Source of the DNA: Acidobacteriaceae bacterium
Lineage (GTDB): Bacteria > Acidobacteriota > Terriglobia > Terriglobales > Acidobacteriaceae
Assembly (NCBI GenBank): GCA_903642235.1
Contig: CAHJWL010000015.1
Location: 1 to 64,000 of the forward strand
Direction of reading: 5' to 3'
DNA: 64,000 nucleotides
Shown here: positions 1 through 6,853 of the stretch, one piece after another
Layout of the letters: each line of letters starts with the position of its first letter
Position numbering within the stretch: position 1 is the first letter of the stretch
The notes under the pieces: model-generated
What the model saw: only the letters and a program-made list of their open reading frames with translations
Databases searched by the model: none
Told to the model about the DNA's origin: nothing
Made by a program: the position numbers and the translations under genes

Positions 1-606
1 GCCCGCCGTCACCAGCCCCAAAGCCCCCCGCCACGCCATCCCATGCCGCCGCAGCACCCACGCCGTCCACCCCACGCCAACCACCACCACCAGCCCCGCC
101 GTAGGCTTCACCGACACCGCCCACCCCGCCAGGGCCCCAGCCCCCACCCATCCCCACGGAACCGCTTTCGCTGCCCGTACGCCGGCAGCCAGCAGCGCCA
201 CCGCCGTCACCAGCAGCACCGCCACGGCAAAGTCCCGCTCGCCCGCCATGATCACGCCATCCTGCCCATGCAGCAGCGCAAACAGCCCCGCCGCTATTAC
301 CCCCGCCGCCCACCCCTTGGCCCGCAGCAGGAATACGATCGCCCCGCCCGCAACCATCAGCAACAGCAGATCCCAGACCCGCCACCCTGCTGATCCCGGC
401 CCCAGCACCCGCATCACCCCCGCTTCGAGCAGGTACGCCCCAGGCAGGTTCATCTCCACGATGTCCGCGTACGGCCGCATCCCGCTCCGCATCAGCAGCA
501 CGGCATAGTGCAGGTAGATCGCATCTCCCACCAGCGGCCATCGCCAGCTCGCCACGAAAATGCCGCCACACACCCGGCCACCCATGCCGCAAGCGCGATC
601 GGCCAT
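1..606 (-). CDS. Polytopic membrane protein, glycosyltransferase-39/PMT-like (3' end outside window)
   Basis: The reading frame is open to the window edge, so the C-terminus is missing; 202 codons are visible. Near the N-terminus (about residues 27-56) is the pattern GDxxYxHYA followed by PYxDIxExNxPG. This resembles the first periplasmic loop of GT39-like membrane glycosyltransferases, where the Asp acts in catalysis or sugar-lipid binding. Several Leu/Val/Ala-rich membrane segments follow. The ATG at 606 is the first start after the in-frame TAA of the upstream DUF4337 gene, 42 nt away, with a purine-rich GGGAGGGA about 14 nt upstream. A start at the Met codon at 585 is also possible. The two genes probably form an operon. 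The family assignment rests on the loop motif only. Confidence 0.6.
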   Translation of the reverse strand, partial: MADRACGMGGRVCGGIFVASWRWPLVGDAIYLHYAVLLMRSGMRPYADIVEMNLPGAYLLEAGVMRVLGPGSAGWRVWDLLLLMVAGGAIVFLLRAKGWAAGVIAAGLFALLHGQDGVIMAGERDFAVAVLLVTAVALLAAGVRAAKAVPWGWVGAGALAGWAVSVKPTAGLVVVVGVGWTAWVLRRHGMAWRGALGLVTAG

Positions 607-648
607 ACTCTCCAGCCCATCCCTCCCGCTACGTCCGCCCGGCCTTCC

Positions 649-1194
649 TTACCCACGAACCAGCATCGCCGAGACCGCCGCCGCAACCCCCACCACACCC
701 AGACCGACTCCGAGCAGGAAAAACGACTTCTTGCGCGTCAGCAGCGTGATCGACGCCAGCACCACGCTGATCTGCAGCATCGCCTCCGCCACGTCATACC
801 GGACTGTCTTCTTCTCGGCCACCTTCACCTCCGCCTCATCCTCCCGAGCCTTCGCCTGGCTCTCCTCCAGGTCCTTGCTCCACTTCTGGATGTGGGCTTT
901 GTACTCCCCAGCCTTCGCCAGCGTTGCCGCCGAGGGAGCCGTCTGCAGCGTCATCTGGTCCACCACCACCATCAGATTGTCCTGCCGGATCTTCTTCGCC
1001 TGGTACTCGCCCCACTGGTCGTTCGCGCGCGACTGCATCAGCAGCGCATCGTTCGCCGGCCCATGTCCCAGCACCGTTACCAGCGCCACCAGCACCGCCA
1101 GGATCGAAATGGCGAGCGCAATCCGCGTCAGGCTCTCACCCTCGCCGGCCTCTTCCATCTGCTTGGAGAATTCATGAACTTCTGTCGGTTCCAT
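649..1194 (-). CDS. DUF4337 domain-containing membrane protein
   Basis: 181 residues from the ATG at 1194 (MEPTEVHEFS). The acidic N-terminus runs into a transmembrane segment at about residues 25-45. A cytosolic or periplasmic middle part follows, with the family-typical stretch NDALLMQSRANDQWGEYQAK, then a charged coiled-coil-like region and two C-terminal hydrophobic segments with the RKKSFF turn between them. This architecture matches DUF4337, whose function is unknown. A longer in-frame extension to 1278 exists, but its composition (Arg/Cys-rich, low complexity) is unlike the rest, so I use the internal ATG. It lies just upstream of the membrane glycosyltransferase-like gene. Confidence 0.8.
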   Translation of the reverse strand: MEPTEVHEFSKQMEEAGEGESLTRIALAISILAVLVALVTVLGHGPANDALLMQSRANDQWGEYQAKKIRQDNLMVVVDQMTLQTAPSAATLAKAGEYKAHIQKWSKDLEESQAKAREDEAEVKVAEKKTVRYDVAEAMLQISVVLASITLLTRKKSFFLLGVGLGVVGVAAAVSAMLVRG

Positions 1195-1503
1195 AGGGGC
1201 GATTCTACCCGCCCTCCCGCACGCCCGTAACGCTCCACGGCGCACCCCGCTGAATATACGGAACAGTGGCGCAACCACTCCCCTCCACCCCTTAAACTCA
1301 GAATCAGCAAGCGATGCTCCACCACCGACATCGATCAGCTATCCCACGGGCGGGTGCCCCATTCATGACGGTCTCATCTTCATGAGTGCGCCATCGGCCG
1401 CAAGGCCGGTCTACCGTCACAAGCCCAGGTCCAGGACGAATCCGAACCTAACTCATGTCGACCGAAGACTTTCGGACCGAAGTACGGGGGAGGGGGAGGT
1501 ACC
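1195..1503. other. Intergenic region with G-rich and palindromic motifs
   Basis: No convincing gene is present in these 309 bases. Just downstream of recO (1474-1503) there is a near-palindrome ACTTTCGGACCGAAGT, then two G5 runs (1486-1490 and 1492-1496) and GGTACCC. At 1352-1390 there is a GGTGCCCCATTCATG stretch followed by ATGA/TCAT repeats. These look like fragments of dispersed intergenic repeats, but I see no second full copy in the window. Confidence 0.4.
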
Positions 1504-2253
1504 CTACCGTCCTAGCACCGTCGCACTGCGCAGCCGCCGTCCCAGATGCCGCTCCAGCAATCCCACCCCGAACCGCAGCAAATCAGTGACCCGTCTCCGC
1601 TCCGTCGCCTCCCCCACAAACTCCGTCACACTCACCCGAAACATCCGCAGCATCGCCGCAACCGCCTCTCCCGGAAGCGGCACACTGCCACCCCGTCTGT
1701 CGTCCCCGCACGTCACGCCATCCGCCGTCGGCGACCACCATACAGGGCCGCCATGCAGCGCGAGCCCACACACCACGCAGTGCCCCAGCTCCGGCATCCA
1801 CCCCATCAGCCGCGCCATCCACAGGCAGAAGTACGCCGCCGGCGCGACCACCTGCCCCGCCCTCATCTCGCCCAGCACCGCCACGGCCAGCCGAAACACC
1901 GCGTCCTCCACCGCCATCTCGGGTAGTGCCTCCTCCAGCACCTCCGCCATAAGCTGCAGCCCGGCCGTGCGCTCCCAATCCACCGTCCCGCGCAGCGGCG
2001 ACGCAACGATCTCAAACGCATCCATCCGCATCAGATCCTGCTTCGGCCGCTCCGCATACGTCGCCCGCACCATCGTCATCGGCTCAAGCGCCCCGCCAAA
2101 GCGCCGCCTGCTTCGCATGGCATGCCGCGCCACCCCCTTTACCCGCCCCTGCTCCCGCGTAAACAGGCTAATGAGCAGGTCCGCCTCGAGGAACGGCCAG
2201 GTCCGCAGCACAAGCGCTTCGCCCACATGCACCGTTACCCGCCCTTCGGCCAT
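1504..2253 (-). CDS. recO: DNA repair protein RecO
   Basis: 249 residues. RecO anneals ssDNA coated with SSB and, with RecR, loads RecA in the RecF pathway. The N-terminal OB-fold shows the family pattern EALVLRTWPFLEADLLISLF followed by TREQGRVKGVARHAMRSR. The middle helical domain includes the LQLMAEVLEEALPE stretch. The zinc-finger region is partly eroded: one CVVCG pair is present (about residue 155), and the second half shows only VTCGDD instead of a full CxxC. I prefer the ATG at 2253 because GGGGTGAG lies about 5 nt upstream; a GTG three codons earlier (2262) is also possible. It is followed downstream by the G-rich intergenic motif. Confidence 0.9.
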   Translation of the reverse strand: MAEGRVTVHVGEALVLRTWPFLEADLLISLFTREQGRVKGVARHAMRSRRRFGGALEPMTMVRATYAERPKQDLMRMDAFEIVASPLRGTVDWERTAGLQLMAEVLEEALPEMAVEDAVFRLAVAVLGEMRAGQVVAPAAYFCLWMARLMGWMPELGHCVVCGLALHGGPVWWSPTADGVTCGDDRRGGSVPLPGEAVAAMLRMFRVSVTEFVGEATERRRVTDLLRFGVGLLERHLGRRLRSATVLGR

Positions 2254-2348
2254 TGCACTCACCCCACAAACACATAACGCGCAGCCCCGAAGAGCCGCGC
2301 GTCATAGAAGATAAAGAAGAACGAACATTGTGGAACGGAAACGTCCGG

Positions 2349-2609
2349 CTACCGCCCGAAGTGCGCCGCGTTGCTCTCCTGGAAGTTCGCCCACTTCTCC
2401 GGCAGATCATCCCCCGCGTAGATCGCGGATACCGGGCATACCGGTACGCACGCCCCGCAGTCAATGCACTCCACTGGATCGATAAACAGCTGCTGCGCCT
2501 CGCCGTAGCCGCCCTCATCCTTCTTCGGATGAATGCAATCCACCGGGCAGGCGTCCACGCACGCCGTGTCCTTCGTGCCGATGCAGGGTTCCGCAATTAC
2601 ATACGCCAT
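2349..2609 (-). CDS. Ferredoxin family protein with two Fe-S cluster motifs
   Basis: 86 residues; a small electron carrier. The N-terminal half has Cys-x7-Cys-x3-Cys-Pro-x2-Cys (C9, C17, C21, C25), the spacing of FdxA-type 7Fe ferredoxins. A Thr occupies the place of the optional fourth Cys in the first cluster. The second half has CIDCGACVPVCP, a complete [4Fe-4S] motif. The C-terminal tail is WANFQESNAAHFGR. AAGGAG lies about 8 nt before the ATG, a strong ribosome site. The gene stands alone between recO and the inositol monophosphatase gene. Its redox partner cannot be told from the context. Confidence 0.9.
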   Translation of the reverse strand: MAYVIAEPCIGTKDTACVDACPVDCIHPKKDEGGYGEAQQLFIDPVECIDCGACVPVCPVSAIYAGDDLPEKWANFQESNAAHFGR

Positions 2610-2723
2610 CTCAAAACTCCTTCCAAAACGCGATCAGTTCGTCTGGTGTCCAGATCACAATCTTAGCAGGACGCGCCCTTGACCTCGCAAACCGCACTGC
2701 GCGTCCCATCAACAGACGCGACG

Positions 2724-3599
2724 TCATTTCCCTTCCGCTGCACGCCTCTCTGCAAACTCCTTTGCCGACGGTATCGGTCGCATCTCCCGTCCGGCAAACA
2801 TCTCGGTAAACACATGCACCAGCTCGTCCTGGATCAACCCATTGCTGGCCAGCGTCTCCCGGCTGTCGAGCGTAAAGGTCCCTCCATCAAAGTGCGTCAC
2901 TACCCCGCCCGCTTCGCGCACCAGCAGCATTCCCGCCGACGTATCCCACGGGTTCAGCTTGAACTCCCAAAAACCATCCAGCCGTCCGCACGCCACGTAC
3001 GCCAGATCGAGCGCCGCCGACCCCGCCCGCCGCACCCCGTGCGACCGCAGCGTAATCTCCTGGTAAAAATGCACATTCGGCGACTCATGCCGCTTCTTGC
3101 TCGGAAATCCCGTCGCCGTCAGCGACTCCTGCATCGACTTCACCTTCGACACATGCACCTGCCGCCCGTTCAGCCATGCTCCCTTGCCCTTCTCTGTCAC
3201 AAACATCTCGTCCCGCAGAGCGTCGTAGATGACCCCCGCCACCATCTCACCGTCCGCGTCTGCCGCCAACCCCCGCGGCCGTCGCTCACACCCCAGCACC
3301 ACGCAGAACGCCGGAAACCCATGCGCGAAGTTCGTCGTCCCATCCAACGGATCCACATACCACCGGAACTCCGCATCCAGCCCCTCGCGCGTCCCCTCCT
3401 CGCCATAAATCCCGTGCCCCGGAAACTTCGCCTTGATCTGCCCGACGATCAGCGCCTCGCTCGCCCGGTCCGCCTCCGTCACAATGTCGACATCGCCCTT
3501 GTACTCCGCCGTCACACCCTTCTCGTAGTAGCTCTTCAGCAGCCCTCCCGCCTCGCGCGCTATCTCCGACGCCCTTCCAGCCAGCTCCATCTCCACCAC
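2724..3599 (-). CDS. suhB: Inositol monophosphatase family protein
   Basis: 291 residues, normal length for the Mg2+-dependent IMPase/FIG superfamily. It hydrolyses inositol-1-phosphate or related sugar phosphates. Metal-binding motifs are clear: TEAD near residue 42, GEEG near 72, VDPLDGTTNFAHG near 82-94 and NPWDTSAGMLLVREAGG near 218-234. The start is GTG at 3599 with GGAGGGG 3 nt upstream; an ATG three codons in is also possible. The symbol suhB is used for the family; the true substrate (inositol phosphate, histidinol phosphate or 3'-phosphoadenosine phosphate) is not resolved. Confidence 0.85.
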   Translation of the reverse strand: MVEMELAGRASEIAREAGGLLKSYYEKGVTAEYKGDVDIVTEADRASEALIVGQIKAKFPGHGIYGEEGTREGLDAEFRWYVDPLDGTTNFAHGFPAFCVVLGCERRPRGLAADADGEMVAGVIYDALRDEMFVTEKGKGAWLNGRQVHVSKVKSMQESLTATGFPSKKRHESPNVHFYQEITLRSHGVRRAGSAALDLAYVACGRLDGFWEFKLNPWDTSAGMLLVREAGGVVTHFDGGTFTLDSRETLASNGLIQDELVHVFTEMFAGREMRPIPSAKEFAERRAAEGK

Positions 3600-3640
3600 A
3601 AGCCCCTCCGCTCTCTCTATCGGCTCCGCGTCGCTAAACT

Positions 3641-4633
3641 TTAGCGAGCGTCCGCATAGTACCCACTACGGTACCGCAGCCCATCCTTTGCCGCGAGCGC
3701 CGCGTCCGTCAGCGTCACCCTGATCTTCCGAAAGCTTGTATCCCGACTCCCCCGCGGCGCGTAATACCCAATCACGTACTGCGTCCTCAGATCGTCCGAC
3801 ACCCGCGCAAACGCCTTCTCGAGATCGTTCGGATTCTCCACGTAGTAGTACTTCCCCCCCGTATCCTCGCTCATCGTAATGAGCGCGTGCTCTCCGCCCG
3901 TATTACGCCCTGCATCCGCCGCGATCGGCACGATGATGATCGAGTACAGCATCGCCCCTGCCCGCTGCGCCTGCTCCACGGCCTGCTTGTAGCTCGACCT
4001 ATTCTTCGTGTCTCCGCCATCCGAAATCAGCACCATCACCCGCCGCCGCCCCGCATCATTCCGCGTCTGCGCCAGCCGCTGCGACCCCAGGTACACCGCG
4101 TCATAGAGCGCCGTGTCCGTCCCGCGATCCAGCTCTCCCAGCCCGGCGTCGATCCGCTTCCGATCGTTTGTAAACGACACAATCTCCCGCACCGTGTCTG
4201 AAAACTCCATCAGGTCCAGCTCATCCTGATCCCGCAGCAGCGCCCGCACAAACCGCTTCGCCGCGTCGCGCTCCAACCGCTCGTTCCGCACCAGGCTCTC
4301 GCTTCCATCAATCGCCAGCACAATCGACAGCGGCGTCGCCGACTCCTTCTCAAACACCGCAATCGTCTGCGGCTTGCCATCTTCGCTGATCGCGAAGTCA
4401 CTCTTTTGGAGATCCCCAATCGGCGCCCCATGCTCATCCGCCACGTTCACCGCCACGTTTACCAGCCGCGACTGCACCTGAATAGTCGGAATCTCCGAGT
4501 CGCCAATGCCCTGCGGCGCCTGCCCCGCGGCCGTTCCTGAAGGCGGCCGGCGCACTACCGGCGCCTGCGCTCCTTCCGCCCGCAGCAGCAGCCCACCCAT
4601 CAAGACCGCCAGTGCCGCCGCCAATCGCCTCAC
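3641..4633 (-). CDS. VWA domain-containing exported protein (VWFA-related Acidobacterial type)
   Basis: 330 residues with an N-terminal signal peptide (MRRLAAALAVLMGGLLLRAEG). A beta-rich segment with IQVQSRLVNVAVNVAD then LxxSDFAISEDGKPQ precedes the von Willebrand A domain, the arrangement typical of the Acidobacterial VWFA-related family. The MIDAS is complete: DGSES near residue 109, a Thr in RGTDTALYDAV and an Asp in LISDGGDTK. Its role is unknown, perhaps metal-dependent protein binding at the envelope. The GTG start at 4633 overlaps the moaE stop (GTGA), so it is probably translationally coupled to the molybdopterin genes. Confidence 0.87.
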   Translation of the reverse strand: MRRLAAALAVLMGGLLLRAEGAQAPVVRRPPSGTAAGQAPQGIGDSEIPTIQVQSRLVNVAVNVADEHGAPIGDLQKSDFAISEDGKPQTIAVFEKESATPLSIVLAIDGSESLVRNERLERDAAKRFVRALLRDQDELDLMEFSDTVREIVSFTNDRKRIDAGLGELDRGTDTALYDAVYLGSQRLAQTRNDAGRRRVMVLISDGGDTKNRSSYKQAVEQAQRAGAMLYSIIIVPIAADAGRNTGGEHALITMSEDTGGKYYYVENPNDLEKAFARVSDDLRTQYVIGYYAPRGSRDTSFRKIRVTLTDAALAAKDGLRYRSGYYADAR

Positions 4634-5124
4634 CGCACCGCACCTTCAGCCGATCCCACGATCTCCTCCGGAAACGGCTCCCCATCCGCCCACACCGCCC
4701 CATCCTCAAACTGCTCCTTCTTCCAGATCGGCACCGTCTTCTTCAGCGTGTCGATCACCCATCGGCACGCCTCGAATGCCGCTCCGCGGTGCGCGCTCGC
4801 CACCACGATCAGCACACTCGTCTCCCCCACCACCAGCCGCCCCAGCCGATGCAGAATTGCCACCTCCCGCACCTTGAACCTCGTCACCGCCTCCGCCGCC
4901 AGATCGCGCATCTGCGCAAGCGCCATCGCCTCATACGCTTCGTAGTCCAGGTAAAGCGTCCGTCGGCCCCGTGTATTGTCCCGCACGATGCCGTCAAACA
5001 CGCACACCGCCCCATCCGCGCCCGCCTTCATCGCGTCGGTCACCATCGCCGCGTCAATCCGCTCGTGCACGATCGCCACCCGCTTCGCCGCACTCAGCTC
5101 CGCCGCATCTAACCCACTGGACAT
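4630..5124 (-). CDS. moaE: Molybdopterin synthase catalytic subunit MoaE
   Basis: 164 residues. Together with thiocarboxylated MoaD, MoaE converts cyclic pyranopterin monophosphate to molybdopterin. Recognisable parts: GAVCVFDGIVRDNTRG near residues 39-54, YLDYEAYEAMA, the HRLGRLVVGETSVLIVVASAHR core, and the catalytic-region lysines in DTLKKTVPIWKKEQFEDG. It follows moaD with a 47-nt gap on the same strand, and its stop overlaps the start of the VWA gene. The ribosome site is weak (GAGCGG directly before the ATG). Confidence 0.95.
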   Translation of the reverse strand: MSSGLDAAELSAAKRVAIVHERIDAAMVTDAMKAGADGAVCVFDGIVRDNTRGRRTLYLDYEAYEAMALAQMRDLAAEAVTRFKVREVAILHRLGRLVVGETSVLIVVASAHRGAAFEACRWVIDTLKKTVPIWKKEQFEDGAVWADGEPFPEEIVGSAEGAVR

Positions 5125-5171
5125 CCGCTCATTAGACGCGACCGGCCCTTAAAGCGCATCCCCCATCCCCG

Positions 5172-5465
5172 TCACACGATGGCGCCGTCAAGGCCTGCCG
5201 ACGAGGACCTTGACCGGCCCCCACTCACCGGCGGCAGTAACGCAACCTCATCGCCTTCCGCCAGCACCCGCTCCCGCCGGGCATACTCCTGGTTCACCGC
5301 TATCGCCAGCGCCTCCCAGACGCCACCCTCCGCGCCCGCCCGGCACCTCTCCACCACCTCCTGAACGGTCGCCCCAGTCTCCAATTCGAGCTCTCGTTCA
5401 GCCACCCCCATGCTGTCGCGCAACACTCCAAAAAAAAGCACCCGAACCCGCATAGCCAGCAGCAT
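5172..5465 (-). CDS. moaD: Molybdopterin synthase sulfur carrier MoaD with a C-terminal extension
   Basis: 97 residues, ubiquitin-like fold. MoaD normally ends in Gly-Gly, which is adenylated and thiocarboxylated to deliver sulfur. Here the family end LLPPVSGG is present, but 14 further residues follow (RSRSSSAGLDGAIV) before the stop. The frame is clean and no single-base change gives a stop directly after GG. So the protein would need trimming, be non-functional as a carrier, or the extension is an annotation/sequence problem. The start may be the Met codon at 5453 (MRVRVLFFG). The gene heads moaD-moaE-VWA and is preceded by 18-bp iterons. Confidence 0.85.
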   Translation of the reverse strand: MLLAMRVRVLFFGVLRDSMGVAERELELETGATVQEVVERCRAGAEGGVWEALAIAVNQEYARRERVLAEGDEVALLPPVSGGRSRSSSAGLDGAIV

Positions 5466-5504
5466 ACGCTTCGGGACGCTGCCTCATTGATGCCTCCAAA
5501 TGAG

Positions 5505-5552
5505 TCACGTGAGTCAACCGGATCACATGAGTCAACCGGATCACGTGAGTCA
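5505..5552. repeat. 18-bp tandem iterons upstream of moaD
   Basis: Two full units and one partial unit of TCAC(G/A)TGAGTCAACCGGA: 5505-5522, 5523-5540 and 5541-5552. Each unit carries the heptamer TGAGTCA, and two of three carry the palindrome TCACGTGA. They end 40 nt before the moaD start codon, where an operator or activator site would be expected. The sequence does not resemble the known ModE site. Confidence 0.75.
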
Positions 5553-5614
5553 GATTGGCGCAAATGGAGACCGTCTCCCCACAAGGAACAACGCCGCCCA
5601 CGCTGAGCGCGGCC

Positions 5615-5642
5615 TTTTGTTGTCATCCCGTAGGGATCTGCT
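5615..5642 (+). repeat. Dispersed palindromic intergenic repeat, copy 1
   Basis: Core ATCCCGTAGGGAT with flanks TTTTGTTGTC and CTGCT. The 28 bases are identical to copy 2 at 34287-34314. Related, shorter copies lie at 31185-31210 and 39731-39756. All are intergenic and in the same orientation. Confidence 0.75.
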
Positions 5643-5668
5643 TCTCTACCACTTCCCCTACCCGTTCC

Positions 5669-6208
5669 CTACTGCGCCTTCTTTGCAGGCGCTTTCGCTG
5701 CCCGCCCCTTCGCCGGGGAGGTCTTCGTCGCAGTTCGCCCCTTCGCCGTCTCACTCGCCACCGTCTTCTTCGCTGCCGCCTTCTTCGCCGGAGCTTTCTT
5801 CGCTGCCGCCTTCTTCACAGGAGCTTTCTTGGCCGAAGCTTTTCCATCCCCCTTTACCTGGTGGTACTCCTCCAGCAGCTTCGATCCCTTCTCCGCCAAC
5901 TTCCGCTCATCAGCTTCGGTCTTCGGGACCGGCTCACCCCACGCCGCGGCCTGCAGGGCCTGCCGCGTCGGCTCACCCTTGTCGTCCACCACCGGCCCCG
6001 GAGGATTCGCATAGTGCCGCCGGAGAAACGAGCCCTTGCGCATCATCTTCTCCGGTGTGTCCGCCTTTCCTTTCACCCCGGGTTTCAGGTGCGCTCCTTC
6101 CGTCTTCGCAAAAAACTCCCTCCCTACGTCGGTTAGTCCACCCTTCGGATCCTTGCCTTCCTTCGGCATGCTCTTCGTCTTCTTCGCGACTGTCCGTTTC
6201 GTCGTCAT
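5669..6208 (-). CDS. DUF6321-type protein with Lys/Ala-rich histone-H1-like tail
   Basis: 179 residues from the ATG at 6208, with GGAGGGAG about 8 nt upstream. The conserved part (about residues 15-115) reads GKDPKGGLTDVGREFFAK, KPGVKGKADTPEKMMRKGSF and LRRHYANP, ending with AWGEPVPKTEADERKLAEKG. I recognise this as the DUF6321 family. The last 60 residues are repeats of AKKAPAKKA type, resembling eukaryotic H1 and bacterial histone-like tails, so DNA or RNA binding is likely but unproven. The longer in-frame start at 6262 gives an Arg-rich extension and lacks such a good ribosome site. Confidence 0.8.
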   Translation of the reverse strand: MTTKRTVAKKTKSMPKEGKDPKGGLTDVGREFFAKTEGAHLKPGVKGKADTPEKMMRKGSFLRRHYANPPGPVVDDKGEPTRQALQAAAWGEPVPKTEADERKLAEKGSKLLEEYHQVKGDGKASAKKAPVKKAAAKKAPAKKAAAKKTVASETAKGRTATKTSPAKGRAAKAPAKKAQ

Positions 6209-6287
6209 CGTGGCTACTCCCTCCCTGCGATGCAGCCTCGCAGAAGAAGTCAGTCGTCGCAACCTTTTTCTGCCCTATACTTCCGCG

Positions 6288-6776
6288 ATGCAAACGCTCT
6301 GTCTCGCTTCGCTGCTTGTATCGGCCATCGGATCGATGTCGCAGGCGCAGACATGGCAGCCATCTTCACCGACCGCATCGGGTGCCACCTCCTGGTCAAG
6401 ACTGCAGGCGCTTCCCCCGGGAACCGCACTCCACCTCAACGGCCACCCTCACACCACCTGTTCCTTTCTCCGCGCCGACACCGACTCCATCACCTGCGGT
6501 CGCGAGAGCCACGAACGCACCTACCCGCGTGCCGGTATCCGCTCAGTGAAGCTCGCCCATCGCACCCGTTCTACCCTCACCGGCCTTGGTATCGGTGCCG
6601 GCACAGGTGCCATCCTCGGCTTCGCGGTCGGCACCAGAAAAGACAGCTTCTTCGGCGACAATGCCTTCCGCGGTGGCATCGCCGGTGTCTTCGCCGCCAT
6701 CGGCGGCGTCGCCGGAACACCCGTCGGTTATCTCACAGACTTCACCGCCGGCTCGGCCATCTACCGCGCTCCGTAG
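6288..6776 (+). CDS. Small exported protein with glycine-zipper-like C-terminus
   Basis: 162 residues. It has an N-terminal signal peptide (MQTLCLASLLVSAIGSMSQAQ), a short domain with two Cys (TTCSF and SITCG), and a C-terminal pair of Gly/Ala-rich segments (GLGIGAGTGAILGFAVGT and GGIAGVFAAIGGVAGTPVGYL), which could form a membrane hairpin. I do not recognise a family. TATACT lies exactly 6 nt before the ATG and there is no Shine-Dalgarno, so the mRNA may be leaderless. It is divergent from the DUF6321 gene and convergent with lon. Confidence 0.65.
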   Translation: MQTLCLASLLVSAIGSMSQAQTWQPSSPTASGATSWSRLQALPPGTALHLNGHPHTTCSFLRADTDSITCGRESHERTYPRAGIRSVKLAHRTRSTLTGLGIGAGTGAILGFAVGTRKDSFFGDNAFRGGIAGVFAAIGGVAGTPVGYLTDFTAGSAIYRAP

Positions 6777-6800
6777 CGGAAACATTCCCGCAAACGGAAA

Positions 6801-6828
6801 GGGAGTCACGACCCATGTCGTAGCTCCC
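6801..6828. terminator. Hairpin between convergent genes, possible terminator
   Basis: GGGAG/CTCCC and ACGAC/GTCGT stems separated by a 2x2 internal loop, loop CCAT. It lies between the convergent exported-protein gene and lon. There is no clear T-tract. Confidence 0.35.
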
Positions 6829-6853
6829 TCCCTACCGCAGCACGCCTCCCGTA

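Noticed and set aside
4630..5465. MoaD-MoaE fusion (MoaX-like) broken by a frameshift
   Set aside because: moaD has its own stop and moaE its own start 47 nt later; joining them would need more than one change.
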